DNA from: a virus
DNA length: 64,000 bases
IMG/VR virus record: IMGVR_UViG_3300010334_000030
Coordinates: 62,001 to 126,000 of that record
Direction: 5' to 3' (one strand)
Every line of letters starts with the position of its first letter. Within the stretch, counting starts at the first letter, position 1. The notes beneath the pieces were generated by a model. That model made no database searches and was not told where the DNA came from. It saw only the letters and a list, made by a program, of their open reading frames with translations. The translations under genes were made by a program, and so were the position numbers. Of the stretch, positions 39,462 to 48,283 are shown one piece after another.

Positions 39462-41021
39462 TTAAAATAAATCCCTCGTTGGAGATATTGGAAATGCTTT
39501 AGGTAGGGCACCTGAGCTATTTGCATTCCAAACCCTCTTGGCCAAAGTTAAAGACTGTCTCATTCTTCCACCCGAATAACTCCAATAAACACTCACCCCA
39601 ATAACAACATAATTACCAGAAAGAAATAAATCCTGAACCGGCGAGGGGATGTCATTCGTTTCTCTATTACTCTGATTACCAGCATTCTGTTGTCTGAGCC
39701 CAGTTTCACTAACATAAATTTGAACAGGAACCACTTGACCCCTATAGATTCCAGGAAAATAGTTTTCTAATTCAACAACTAATGTCATTTTAGTTGCATC
39801 ATTTATGTTGATTAGATTTTGAAACTTCGCATGAATAAAATTAGGATGTACTCCATCACTTGGTGAAATTTTAGAATTTAAAACACCAAGCCATTCTATT
39901 CTCTTTTCCTCCTTATAAGAATTATCTCTAGCTCTACCTTTCTGAAGAATAGCGTCTATTCCAATCTTCTCTGGCGTCTGTGATTCTATATCATATTTTA
40001 TGTATTTGTTAGAAAGATTTTTTTCTTTCGCGTGTTCATCATAAAATCCTATCTGATTAACATATCCCATTTGATTAGTGTTAAGACCACTTCTAGAAGT
40101 CAAGGTATATCCAATTATAAAATAAGGAATTGTTCCATACCCACTAAGATTAGTTAAAACTAAAGGCCCTTGAACAGGTCCAGGATCTGGGGTTGCAGCA
40201 TATTCATTACTAGCTTGATAGCCTCCTCCAACATATCCGGGGAGGTAAACTGCAATTTGCTGAGGTGGATCACCATAATCAAACTGTGAGCCAAGATTAA
40301 CAAAATTGAGATTATAATAGCAATCTATCCAGCAATCAAAAAAACTTTTTTCGTCGTCCTTGTAAGCACGCAAAGAAACCTCTTGTATAAAATCATAATA
40401 TGAATATGATGGACATATCCAAGTCATCTTGTCATTTAAGGTCCTGTCATTTGTGGAAAATCCTAAGTTTAAATCCTGAGAAACCTGGAGCAAGCATTCA
40501 GAAGAGGTAACGTCTCTAAATGATTTAATTCGATTAGTATAGAGTCCAGGGATTCTACATTCACCCATAATGGTGAATTTTAAATTTTTACCTCTGCCTT
40601 CGGCATCTTTCCCGCTGGGGTCCATCACACTTGAAGGCTCACTATTCACAGAGAGAATACTAAAATCCATTCTAAATGGTTTATAGTAATCCCCAGGTGA
40701 TCTCATGTAAACAGAAGCTATATCACCATCCTTTGGGTAATTCACAGAAATAAAAACACTTTCTAGTGCATAGAAAGTAAATTTTACAATGGGCAAAAAT
40801 CCATCTAGATTCAGATCAAACTTTTTTAAATATTTAGTAACACTATATCCATTAATGGTTATAAAGGGAACATAAAGACCTATATTCTTTTCGACTACAA
40901 ATCCATCATCTCTTTCTTTCTGTAGATCGTCTGGGTTCTTTCTTCTATCTACTTGGACCTGTTCATCCAATTTGATATTGTTTAAAGCTAAAGTTACTAT
41001 TTGGATATCCTCTAATGACAT
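39462..41021 (-). CDS. Baseplate hub protein, gp27/VgrG-like
   Basis: A 519-residue protein. The pattern of a tube-fold domain, then a segment GLYTNRIKSFRDVTSSECL, then an MTWICPSYSYYDFIQEVSLRAY ... FFDCWIDCYYNLNFV block (residues about 165-260) is characteristic of gp27/VgrG/Afp8-type hub proteins. There the block binds the peptide-like hub surface and converts tube symmetry to the trimeric spike. The C-terminal third has a second barrel-like part ending with GNYVVIGVSVYWSYSGGRMRQSLTLAK. It is 9 nt downstream of the LysM protein and upstream of the giant repeat protein and gp5-like spike. The order LysM, hub, spike, gp25, gp6 parallels contractile injection systems. Confidence 0.78.
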   Translation of the reverse strand: MSLEDIQIVTLALNNIKLDEQVQVDRRKNPDDLQKERDDGFVVEKNIGLYVPFITINGYSVTKYLKKFDLNLDGFLPIVKFTFYALESVFISVNYPKDGDIASVYMRSPGDYYKPFRMDFSILSVNSEPSSVMDPSGKDAEGRGKNLKFTIMGECRIPGLYTNRIKSFRDVTSSECLLQVSQDLNLGFSTNDRTLNDKMTWICPSYSYYDFIQEVSLRAYKDDEKSFFDCWIDCYYNLNFVNLGSQFDYGDPPQQIAVYLPGYVGGGYQASNEYAATPDPGPVQGPLVLTNLSGYGTIPYFIIGYTLTSRSGLNTNQMGYVNQIGFYDEHAKEKNLSNKYIKYDIESQTPEKIGIDAILQKGRARDNSYKEEKRIEWLGVLNSKISPSDGVHPNFIHAKFQNLININDATKMTLVVELENYFPGIYRGQVVPVQIYVSETGLRQQNAGNQSNRETNDIPSPVQDLFLSGNYVVIGVSVYWSYSGGRMRQSLTLAKRVWNANSSGALPKAFPISPTRDLF

Positions 41022-41030
41022 AATTAAGGA

Positions 41031-41621
41031 TTAAGAGTTATTTGGTAAATTGAATCCACCTCCACCTGCGGAAGGAGCTAATACAAGGTATCCATTTTTC
41101 TTATCGATTGGAGATTCACCTGGCTGTGCAACGTTAGGAGGTAGCATCATCTGTGGATTGTTTTTAATCTGGCTGTTCAAAAATTTCTTTCTTCCGTCGC
41201 TAATTTCAAACTTTTTTTGCTCCTGATTTTTTCTAAATCCCTGATTTGGATTAGTGTTTGTGTCGCTAGATACCATTTTCTGATTTAAAATCTGTCTAGC
41301 ATTAAACATATCATCAATTGTTCTGTTATCAGGAACAGCCAAAAGTTGTCCCTGATTTAGTGAGAACGGATTACTTATTGCATTAAATTTAAGCAAGGTG
41401 CCCATCTGATTTTGATTACCCATTTTAATGGTAGCAATTAAATCGGGTCTCATTTGGAAATATTCGGTAACTATTGCAAGTGCCTTGTAATCTGGACCGA
41501 CCCCCTGAAAGCTAATAGAGGGTTTAGTTAAATCCCAAATTCCATAATTCCAAAGGGTCAATCCAGATGATGGATTAAATACCGATTTATTTCTAACAAG
41601 CGTGTCTATCTCTAAAGCCAT
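41031..41621 (-). CDS. LysM-like baseplate protein (gp53-like)
   Basis: A 196-residue protein. Residues about 60-97 resemble a LysM-type motif, with a helix, KFNAISNPFSLNQGQLLAVPD and the end strand. T4 gp53 (baseplate wedge, LysM fold) is of similar size, and Afp7-type LysM proteins occupy the same place next to the hub. Residues 100-196 are Asn/Gln/Pro/Lys-rich and probably extended. LysM proteins in tails clamp the hub or wedge rather than bind peptidoglycan. The gene is 9 nt before the hub and 18 nt after the tube-cap gene. Confidence 0.7.
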   Translation of the reverse strand: MALEIDTLVRNKSVFNPSSGLTLWNYGIWDLTKPSISFQGVGPDYKALAIVTEYFQMRPDLIATIKMGNQNQMGTLLKFNAISNPFSLNQGQLLAVPDNRTIDDMFNARQILNQKMVSSDTNTNPNQGFRKNQEQKKFEISDGRKKFLNSQIKNNPQMMLPPNVAQPGESPIDKKNGYLVLAPSAGGGGFNLPNNS

Positions 41622-41639
41622 AAAAAAAAATTAAATTAA

Positions 41640-43451
41640 TTAACCCCCACCCGGAGGAATTTTTTGCCAACTTTGACCGTCCAAATAAGCATTCTTGGTG
41701 GCTTCTGATAATACGTTTCCGTTCACATCTCCAGTTGATGCAAAAGATTGTGCATTAGCAGAGGTCTTTAATACAGATTGATAAAGTTTACCGTCACCTC
41801 TATTAAAGATACTTTCTATCTCACCTCTCTCCCTCTCCCTTCCATGCTTTAACGTAAACGTCGCCTTTACTCCGGTTGGAAAATCATCAGGTCCAAGCGA
41901 TTCAGTAAATTCTATTTTAACCCCATCGCAAACAAGATTTCCAATCATAGCAATAGGGTTACAAGGATTACCAACAGTTACGTGCCATTCTCCCACTGGT
42001 GCACCAGTTAAAAGAGACAATGGCGCCCTATAATTGTCAGTAAGCTCCCCTGATACCGAAAGTTTTATCAATCTTCCAGCTGCAGTACCTAGTGTGTTTT
42101 CGAATTGCTTTATTTGATCGACAAATTTTGCTGGATCGTTTCCACCCTCGAGGAGAAGATTAGAAAGTTTTGCTCTTACATCGTCGACTGCATTTGATTC
42201 CGGATCGTTTAAAGTTTTTGTTGTAGCATCGGCAAGTTTATTACCAAAGTCTGTGAACCATTTGATGGGATTCGAATAATACAGTTCAAGGCCTCTGTCT
42301 CCTCCAGGGAATGCGATTGCGGGGGTGTCTGCTTGGTATCGAATATCAGGGGTTAAGAAATTTCCATAGTTTGTTCCTATTGAAAGAAGATTTGCTAAAA
42401 TATCCAGCATAGCTGCTTTTGAGTTTACCTCACCAACGGAGGTTAGATCATAATCAAAGACCAAAACGATATCATTCCAGGTGAAAGGAAGTCCAGTGGC
42501 TCTTACCTGTGTTGTTGTAACTACGTCAACTGACGTCCAAATATATTCACTCATCACACCACCTAAATCCTTAGATTTATCTCTAAGTGCTCTTGTTCGT
42601 CTAGCTTTAGTTACTGTTTCGTTAGGATCAGTAGCTATAGTCAAACCCTCAACTATGCTTCTACCCGCATCATAGATGTTTTTTACCTGTGGACTAATCT
42701 TATCTAACGTGGATCCTATAAATGACATTGGGCCTATACCCTGATCACCAGTAAAAAGACCTTTAGAAAATGCCTCTTGCCTTTTTATCTCCTCTTGTGT
42801 TGCTGGAAGCCATTTTAATCCAGTAGTAAAACTGAGTATACCCGAAAGGGAGTTTCCAGTATTTCCACCAAACCAAGTTATTGCCTGGGCGACAGGTCTT
42901 CCGACCCCCTCCGTTATATAAGCCTCATTATCTTTTAATGCTGCAGGGATAGACATATTGTCCAAAACTGGAGTTGGGAATCTTCTTAACGTTATCATGT
43001 AATTATTAGGAATAGATCCATAGTATTTACAATAAAGAAAATCCTTCCAGTAATAGGGTGCGGAAAGTCCCCCTATAATATTACCAATATATGTAGTTGA
43101 AGAAACTATCCCACTTAAGTTTCCAGTGTTTTGCGAAGCAACTGACTCGTTAGACATCGTTTCCTTAACTAGCATTCCTGCAGAGGGGTTCTTTGATGCT
43201 ATAGAAGAAATTGACTTATTAAAAGAAACGGATTCTGATCTATAATAAGCGTTTTTAAAATCATTCTCGTAGCTTCCTAGAGAGTAGAAAAGAAATTGAC
43301 CATATTTTGCAGGGTTCCTCTTTCCTGCTTCATAGAATAGCGACTTAGCGGTCTCTCTCTTAATGGGATTCGCACCAATATTGCTATACTTGGAAATTAA
43401 AGTATTGGAGTCAGTCTTGAGTATCTGTTCCCGGAGAAGATCTTCTATCAT
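41640..43451 (-). CDS. Baseplate/tail-tube initiator, gp48/gp54-like
   Basis: A 603-residue protein. The C-terminal block (residues about 475-550) reads GAPVGEWHVTVGNPCNPIAM, then IGNLVCDGVKIEF and LGPDDFPTGVKATFTLKHGR. This is the tube-fold segment typical of proteins that cap the hub and start the tail tube. The N-terminal 300 residues are mixed helical with Ser/Asn/Gly-rich linkers. It is the first gene of the tight hub cluster (tube cap, LysM, hub, repeat protein, spike). Assignment to gp48 versus gp54 is not possible, and only one such gene is present. Confidence 0.7.
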   Translation of the reverse strand: MIEDLLREQILKTDSNTLISKYSNIGANPIKRETAKSLFYEAGKRNPAKYGQFLFYSLGSYENDFKNAYYRSESVSFNKSISSIASKNPSAGMLVKETMSNESVASQNTGNLSGIVSSTTYIGNIIGGLSAPYYWKDFLYCKYYGSIPNNYMITLRRFPTPVLDNMSIPAALKDNEAYITEGVGRPVAQAITWFGGNTGNSLSGILSFTTGLKWLPATQEEIKRQEAFSKGLFTGDQGIGPMSFIGSTLDKISPQVKNIYDAGRSIVEGLTIATDPNETVTKARRTRALRDKSKDLGGVMSEYIWTSVDVVTTTQVRATGLPFTWNDIVLVFDYDLTSVGEVNSKAAMLDILANLLSIGTNYGNFLTPDIRYQADTPAIAFPGGDRGLELYYSNPIKWFTDFGNKLADATTKTLNDPESNAVDDVRAKLSNLLLEGGNDPAKFVDQIKQFENTLGTAAGRLIKLSVSGELTDNYRAPLSLLTGAPVGEWHVTVGNPCNPIAMIGNLVCDGVKIEFTESLGPDDFPTGVKATFTLKHGRERERGEIESIFNRGDGKLYQSVLKTSANAQSFASTGDVNGNVLSEATKNAYLDGQSWQKIPPGGG

Positions 43452-43469
43452 TTAATCCATCACTATTTT

Positions 43470-43802
43470 TTATAGTCGGTGGATAGCATACTCTTCCTCT
43501 TTTGGTAATTCGGATAAGAAGTTCTCCAAATTACTTTCAAATTCAGGGGTTATGTTCTTATAGCAAATAAGCATGCTATCACACTTCGTACTATATATTC
43601 CCTGAACAATTTTCTTACGAATAGTGTAGTTTAATATAAATTCTGATTCTGTTGCTAGATTATCTATTTCGTATCCAAGATCCCTTATTATTTTAGAGAT
43701 GTCTACAATATAAGGGTCCAGCTTTTTAATGCGTGGTTTTTTCCTAGACTCTTTGGGAGAATTTTTAGATAAGTAGATGTTAAATATTTGCTTTTTGGGC
43801 AT
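43470..43802 (-). CDS. Small protein of unknown function
   Basis: A 110-residue protein with a basic N-terminus (KKQ, SRKKPRIKK) followed by a mixed alpha/beta region. No family was recognised. It lies 18 nt upstream of the tube-cap gene and 2 nt after the next small gene, so it is in the same unit and may be an assembly factor. Confidence 0.55.
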   Translation of the reverse strand: MPKKQIFNIYLSKNSPKESRKKPRIKKLDPYIVDISKIIRDLGYEIDNLATESEFILNYTIRKKIVQGIYSTKCDSMLICYKNITPEFESNLENFLSELPKEEEYAIHRL

Positions 43803-43804
43803 TT

Positions 43805-44104
43805 TTATTCTTCGGTTTCGCTCAATTCATCCCAGTTTGATTTTATCATAAATGATTTAAAACTGGTATACTCTGGGGATTCTTGATTCCAATTTTTAAA
43901 AGAATCTAATTCCAATTTTACCCCATCCCTATTGACATTCTTCATAATCTCTCTATTCTTCATCTCCTGAACAAACATTCTATGCTTGTTTTTTCCCTCC
44001 TCTATATTATTAGAAATGTCATCGATGGTTTTCTTTTGGGGAATATTGATTCCAAGTTGTTTTAATATTCTTCTTTGTTCCTTCTTAGAAATTTGTCCAC
44101 TCAT
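43805..44104 (-). CDS. Small charged protein of unknown function
   Basis: A 99-residue, Lys/Glu/Asn-rich and probably helical protein with a KKEQRRILKQLGI start and an acidic end (ELSETEE). No family was recognised. It lies 12 nt after the Nudix gene and 2 nt before the next small gene. Confidence 0.55.
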   Translation of the reverse strand: MSGQISKKEQRRILKQLGINIPQKKTIDDISNNIEEGKNKHRMFVQEMKNREIMKNVNRDGVKLELDSFKNWNQESPEYTSFKSFMIKSNWDELSETEE

Positions 44105-44116
44105 ATTTTTACAAAA

Positions 44117-44707
44117 TTAAATTTCAGCAGTAAATCCTCTAGGTCTACCAAAAACTGAGTCGTCCCTGTTGTACATATCCATGCCGACAACATACTTAAA
44201 CAGTTTTAGAAATAGCGCAGGTATAAAAACGTCTTTTGTTTTAACTACATCATTAGAAGGAATAAATAAAAATTCAGACTGCTTCTCATTCTCAGATCCG
44301 TCTGTAGTAGCTGTTCCTCTTTTAATTCCTGTAACATTAACAGCAAAACATGGATGCTCTGTGTCAACCATCTTTGAAGCAGTAACTGTTCCTAGAAAAA
44401 ACCATTTGTCATTTTCAGTAACAGAAAAACCAGTTTCCTCCTTTAGCTCTCTTTTAGCTGTTTCCAAAAATCCTGAATCATCATCATCAGTCCTTCCAGA
44501 AACTACGGTTAAAGAATATCCACCTTCCCTAAAATTATTTCTTTCCCTGAGTACACCTATTGATATAGGAAGATTGTTTTCGTCGGTAACATATGGTAAT
44601 ATGATAACAGAATCATCTTTAGGTCTTAATCCAATATATCCATCTCTATCTATTACATCAAATCTTGGAGCTGTATAGAGTACTTTTTCTTTTATTGATT
44701 CTTGCAT
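44117..44707 (-). CDS. Nudix-family hydrolase
   Basis: A 196-residue protein. A Nudix helix is clear at residues 84-94 (AKRELKEETGF, matching R-E-U-x-E-E-x-G-U). The glycine loop before it is atypical: GRTDDDDS at 71-78 replaces the usual G-x5-E. The catalytic Glu pair E90/E91 is present. The N-terminal part (IGLRPKDDSVIILPYV) has the beta-sheet pattern of ADP-ribose-type pyrophosphatases. Substrate cannot be told. Nudix enzymes in T4-like phages act on nucleotides, NAD-type cofactors or RNA caps. It sits between structural and unknown genes, 1 nt from its upstream neighbour. Confidence 0.85.
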   Translation of the reverse strand: MQESIKEKVLYTAPRFDVIDRDGYIGLRPKDDSVIILPYVTDENNLPISIGVLRERNNFREGGYSLTVVSGRTDDDDSGFLETAKRELKEETGFSVTENDKWFFLGTVTASKMVDTEHPCFAVNVTGIKRGTATTDGSENEKQSEFLFIPSNDVVKTKDVFIPALFLKLFKYVVGMDMYNRDDSVFGRPRGFTAEI

Positions 44708-44708
44708 T

Positions 44709-45347
44709 TTATTCTTCTACTTCTTTTTGTTCTTTCTCTGAATCCTCATTAATCTTAGATTTTTTTCCGGAGTCAGAATAATAAGATTTTTTAACAGAAT
44801 CAGCTAATGATTTTTTTATGTTATTAATATCTATCCCATCTAAGACAAAATCAATAATTTCCTTTTCTGCCTCTTCAAAAGATAAAAGAAGAACATTGTA
44901 TAAATCCTTCGGAGGAAGATTCAATTTTATCTTAATCGAAACCTCAACCATATTCTTTTTCTGCTTTCTTAACAACTTATATATCGGAGATTCAGGATTG
45001 AGATCACCAGTCTCCTCGTAAACTATAGAGGTAACTGCAGACTCTTTTATAATATCTCTTTGTTGAATTGGTTGTTCTTTTACTATAGGAGCAGCAGGAA
45101 ACATTAGCATGTATTCTTCAACTAGATCAATGTTAATTTTTCTCCCACTTTGGAAGTCAATAAAAATGAAATCACCATTATTTGAAATACCCTTGTATCT
45201 TTCTACAGCAGGCACGTTTTCACCCTTTATCCACTCAAAATCATAAGGTGAATACTGATCTTGATACTCTTTAATTGTTTTCTGAGGAGATTCCATTTTT
45301 TTATTTTTTTTTATTGTCCCAAATAGGGACTTGAATAAGTTCCCCAT
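44709..45347 (-). CDS. Unknown protein with Glu/Lys-rich tail
   Basis: A 212-residue protein. A short basic start (NLFKSLFGTIKKNKK) and a beta-looking middle are followed by a helical Lys/Glu-rich C-terminus ending KEQKEVEE. No family was recognised. Its position between the Nudix gene (1 nt) and a 92-residue gene (0 nt) suggests translational coupling. A structural or chaperone role is possible but not shown. Confidence 0.55.
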   Translation of the reverse strand: MGNLFKSLFGTIKKNKKMESPQKTIKEYQDQYSPYDFEWIKGENVPAVERYKGISNNGDFIFIDFQSGRKINIDLVEEYMLMFPAAPIVKEQPIQQRDIIKESAVTSIVYEETGDLNPESPIYKLLRKQKKNMVEVSIKIKLNLPPKDLYNVLLLSFEEAEKEIIDFVLDGIDINNIKKSLADSVKKSYYSDSGKKSKINEDSEKEQKEVEE

Positions 45348-45626
45348 CTATTGTTTTTTATTATTTTTATTGTGATTTGTTCCAGAGTTCATAAACTCAT
45401 ATTCACCAGTGTTCATATAAGTTTCTAAAAAAACAGGCAAATCCTTAAGAATAAGCCATGTTGATTTTCCCTTATTTGATTTCTTGCCATCATACTTCCA
45501 CATTTCAACTATATTATCTAGTATTTTATCATTGTGTCTAGAAAACTCAATAACCTTATTGCCCTTCTTTTTTTTAAGGATTATTGAAGACCCGTATTCT
45601 AAGTTGAAGTCTAAATCAAAGCTCAT
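45348..45626 (-). CDS. Small unknown protein
   Basis: A 92-residue protein with a beta-rich basic core (SSIILKKKKGNKVIEF) and an Asn/Lys-rich end (NHNKNNKKQ). No family was recognised. It directly abuts the downstream gene, with no bases between the stop and the next start. Confidence 0.5.
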   Translation of the reverse strand: MSFDLDFNLEYGSSIILKKKKGNKVIEFSRHNDKILDNIVEMWKYDGKKSNKGKSTWLILKDLPVFLETYMNTGEYEFMNSGTNHNKNNKKQ

Positions 45627-45665
45627 CTTTAATTGTAATACTCGATGACCTTTTTGTTTCGATGA

Positions 45666-46610
45666 TTAATTCTGATTCCTAAAATATATGCTCTCTATCT
45701 CCTCGTTAGGTAAAAATGTAGAAAGAGCTTTTCTCATCCTCCTGATGCTATCATCAGTTTCAGATCTGTATATAGGATTATCTGAAGATTTATTCTGGTT
45801 GTTGGAACGATTGTTTTTTAGGGTTTCTATAAAATAATTAACAAATCCATCCTTGTGCGTTTTGGTATCGCGTCCTGTGCATCTGTTTATCAGATAATCA
45901 TAATATGGGTTTTTAGATTTTAATTCGGATAAACCTATGGGTTCCTCTATCCCCATGGATGGATCGTCATCAAAATTAAAGGATGTCTTTTTACTTTCAC
46001 CTTTATTATCTATATGCAAGCAGGGTATTGTAGAATCCTTTGTTTTGTAAATCTTGAAAGATCCAAATAAATCATGTTTATTTCTTTTCTTTAAATCCAC
46101 CAAAGATTTATTTTTTAAAACCGCCTCCCATGAATCTCTATCTTTTCTTTTAATTGTATCTACATCGTCGGGAATACCAAGTAGGTCCAAAAGAATCTCA
46201 ATATCACATCTAGTAGATTCTGTTCTTTGTCCGTTCTTAACCGTTAAATAGTTAGCAAAGCCCTCTATAAAATCATCTATAAGATCTTCCGTGGTATCAT
46301 GATCCTCTAGATTTTTATATTTGTTAATAGATACCCTTGAGACCTTGCCGTTCTCACCCTTCTTTGTTTTAATTATACTAAGAGGAATTTCTATCGAATC
46401 TAGCTCTTCACCAGCTTTATTAACGTAACTCAATAAAGCAGACCCACCTGTACTGTTAAACAGTATCGCTCTATTTTTTTTAGAGTCTGGATTGCTGGTG
46501 ATGTCAGTAACAGAAATAACACAAGAATCATCAGAGTCCTTTACGTGTTTAAAACCGTAACTTATTGATTCCTTTAGTTGAAAAAAATCTAAAAATTTTT
46601 TAACTGACAT
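45666..46610 (-). CDS. Unknown protein with a possible capsid-targeting leader
   Basis: A 314-residue, charged, mainly soluble protein. Its N-terminus, MSVKKFLDFFQLKES, has the hydrophobic/basic leader and L-x-E at residues 12-14 seen at the start of several head-region proteins here. It may therefore be a weak candidate for packaging and cleavage by the prohead protease. Residues about 30-100 look beta-rich and the rest helical. No family was recognised. It lies 6 nt after the 147-residue gene. Confidence 0.52.
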   Translation of the reverse strand: MSVKKFLDFFQLKESISYGFKHVKDSDDSCVISVTDITSNPDSKKNRAILFNSTGGSALLSYVNKAGEELDSIEIPLSIIKTKKGENGKVSRVSINKYKNLEDHDTTEDLIDDFIEGFANYLTVKNGQRTESTRCDIEILLDLLGIPDDVDTIKRKDRDSWEAVLKNKSLVDLKKRNKHDLFGSFKIYKTKDSTIPCLHIDNKGESKKTSFNFDDDPSMGIEEPIGLSELKSKNPYYDYLINRCTGRDTKTHKDGFVNYFIETLKNNRSNNQNKSSDNPIYRSETDDSIRRMRKALSTFLPNEEIESIYFRNQN

Positions 46611-46616
46611 TAGTAA

Positions 46617-47060
46617 TTAATAATTAGTGTCACTCCCGAAATGGATAGTAACATCGAATTTTTTAGGATCGGTAGACGCGTTCATATCAATTTCCAATTT
46701 AGAAGGATATGTTGGAATTTTATATTCTTTATATTCAACGTGCATTTGTCCAATATCTATAGTTCTTCCAGGTATAAGGTCTATATCAAAATCTTTGGTT
46801 GGATTTGGATGATCGTCTACACTAAATTCAAGTTCCACATTTTTTATTGAGAAAGTAACATCAGAGATTCCTTTTTTTGTGATATCTAAGTTTACTGAAT
46901 ATTCAACAAAAGCCTTAGAGTTTATGATATCCTGATATTCTTTAGGCCTATTGTGTATATCTATATCAATGTACTCTATCCCGGTGCCGAAACTATATTC
47001 ACCCCTAGGACCCTCTTTTTTTGCATATGTGAATGCTCCGTAATCGTAAATTCTAGACAT
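46617..47060 (-). CDS. Unknown beta-rich protein
   Basis: A 147-residue, acidic, strand-rich protein (alternating hydrophobic segments such as IEYIDIDIH and KFDVTIHFG). No family was recognised. It begins a minus-strand unit: a GATATATA box lies 17 nt upstream, in the divergent region shared with the plus-strand gene at 47142. Confidence 0.55.
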   Translation of the reverse strand: MSRIYDYGAFTYAKKEGPRGEYSFGTGIEYIDIDIHNRPKEYQDIINSKAFVEYSVNLDITKKGISDVTFSIKNVELEFSVDDHPNPTKDFDIDLIPGRTIDIGQMHVEYKEYKIPTYPSKLEIDMNASTDPKKFDVTIHFGSDTNY

Positions 47061-47077
47061 TAAAAAGACTTTTCTTG

Positions 47078-47085
47078 TATATATC
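47078..47085 (-). promoter_or_regulatory. GATATATA late-promoter-like box
   Basis: Exact minus-strand GATATATA, 17 nt upstream of the start at 47060, in a divergent intergenic region. Confidence 0.55.
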
Positions 47086-47109
47086 TTTAAGCTCTTCTAA
47101 TGAGCGACA

Positions 47110-47117
47110 AATATATA
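47110..47117 (+). promoter_or_regulatory. Promoter-like AATATATA box for the plus-strand gene
   Basis: A plus-strand one-base variant of the recurring box (followed by C, as in several minus-strand copies), 24 nt upstream of the start at 47142. The spacing is like that of the minus-strand set. Confidence 0.42.
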
Positions 47118-47141
47118 CATTAGATTTAAAAAAGTCCAGAG

Positions 47142-47879
47142 ATGAAAAAAAAGTTAAGCCCTATATGGTTTTTGAAGGATCCACTGGATCCAGAGCACAA
47201 GGAGTATATCCTATTGGACTATTTGAAAGCAATAAGTAAGGATCTAAACCATAGCAACTGTTTTACCATTACAAAAGAGATCTCAAGGATAATAAAGTCC
47301 TTGAATGACTATAAAGAAACTAAAAAATTTAGCAAATCCGTTACTGATCTTTTGAAAAGAGAGGATAATGAATTTATGGAAGAATTCACAAAAAAGGATT
47401 TAAATGATGAAGATTTAAAGAACATAGAATCAATCATAAAGAGCTCTTTGGACACCCTTTATGGGTACTCAGGAATCTGTTTAGAGATGATAAAGGAGGA
47501 AGAATCTAAAATTAAAATATTCAAGATCCAATCAAAATTTGATCCGCCGATAAGAAAAGATGACTCTGGTATACTCATAATCAGAAATATGGCAACTGAT
47601 AAGATCTTAAATTATTTTTTCAGAGCTCAAATAATAATGAAAACAGAGGATGGCGATAAAGAGGTCTTTATCTTAAAAAAAGCTCCCGTTAGGAACCCAT
47701 TTTTTTCACTTAATTACGAGTACATATATCACGAGATTCTGAACGAGTTTAGCATAAATGGTGAGCATTTCCCACATTTATACGTTATAGAAATATATGA
47801 GAATTTTGAGGAGGAATCCGAAATTTATAAATTAGCTAAGGAGAAATTCATAGACACACTATCAAAAAAATCCACATAA
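47142..47879 (+). CDS. Unknown plus-strand protein
   Basis: A 245-residue, Lys/Glu/Ile-rich protein. The N-terminal 120 residues look helical. The C-terminal half has strands (GILIIRNMATDKILNYFF, EVFILKKAPV) and an acidic helical end. No family was recognised. It is a lone plus-strand gene in a minus-strand region, with its own promoter-like box 24 nt upstream and a bidirectional terminator directly after the stop, so it is an independent transcription unit. A late inserted 'moron'-type gene or a regulatory protein are both possible. Confidence 0.6.
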   Translation: MKKKLSPIWFLKDPLDPEHKEYILLDYLKAISKDLNHSNCFTITKEISRIIKSLNDYKETKKFSKSVTDLLKREDNEFMEEFTKKDLNDEDLKNIESIIKSSLDTLYGYSGICLEMIKEEESKIKIFKIQSKFDPPIRKDDSGILIIRNMATDKILNYFFRAQIIMKTEDGDKEVFILKKAPVRNPFFSLNYEYIYHEILNEFSINGEHFPHLYVIEIYENFEEESEIYKLAKEKFIDTLSKKST

Positions 47880-47880
47880 A

Positions 47881-47908
47881 AAAAGGCCTATAAAGGCCTT
47901 TTCTTTTT
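47881..47908. terminator. Bidirectional rho-independent terminator
   Basis: Stem AAAAGGCC / GGCCTTTT (47881-47888 and 47895-47902) with a 6-nt loop. A T-run follows on the plus strand and seven A precede it, so it can end both convergent genes (47142-47879 plus, 47924-48268 minus). Confidence 0.87.
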
Positions 47909-47923
47909 AATAGCATATCAATA

Positions 47924-48268
47924 TTAAAAATCTTCCAATCTTTTTAAATCCGATGAAAATTCTAGGGATTCAGTGGTGTGCATTATGCTGGTGGTACCGA
48001 AACTAGTAGCATCTTTAAATATGCCTTGCTCATTTCTATCTATTCTTACACCAGGCACATTTATGTTTGAGGTGTTTGCAAAAACAGCATTAGCATATCC
48101 AACATGATCATATGCAGGCTCTCTTTTAATGGTAGAAAGACCTGATTTCATTAACCCACCTTGCGATTGGTTAGAAGGTGCAAGTGGCTTGTATTTATTG
48201 TCATGTACCTTGTTCAGAAACTGATCAAAATTTAATATTTCCCTTTGGGCTACGTTTTGTAAATTCAT
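47924..48268 (-). CDS. Small unknown protein, head-region unit
   Basis: A 114-residue, Asn/Ser/Thr-rich protein with low predicted structure. The N-terminal segment ILNFDQFLNKV resembles the leader MLNFDQFVVNE of the 90-residue protein at 55963-56235, but no cleavable [LIV]NE follows. No family was recognised. It is 15 nt downstream of the 213-residue gene and ends at a shared terminator. Confidence 0.55.
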   Translation of the reverse strand: MNLQNVAQREILNFDQFLNKVHDNKYKPLAPSNQSQGGLMKSGLSTIKREPAYDHVGYANAVFANTSNINVPGVRIDRNEQGIFKDATSFGTTSIMHTTESLEFSSDLKRLEDF

Positions 48269-48283
48269 ATTAAAAAAATTAAT

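Noticed and set aside
44169-44678. 169-residue plus-strand frame opposite the Nudix gene
   Set aside because: The Nudix motif is on the minus strand; the plus-strand product is Ser/Leu-rich without domain features.
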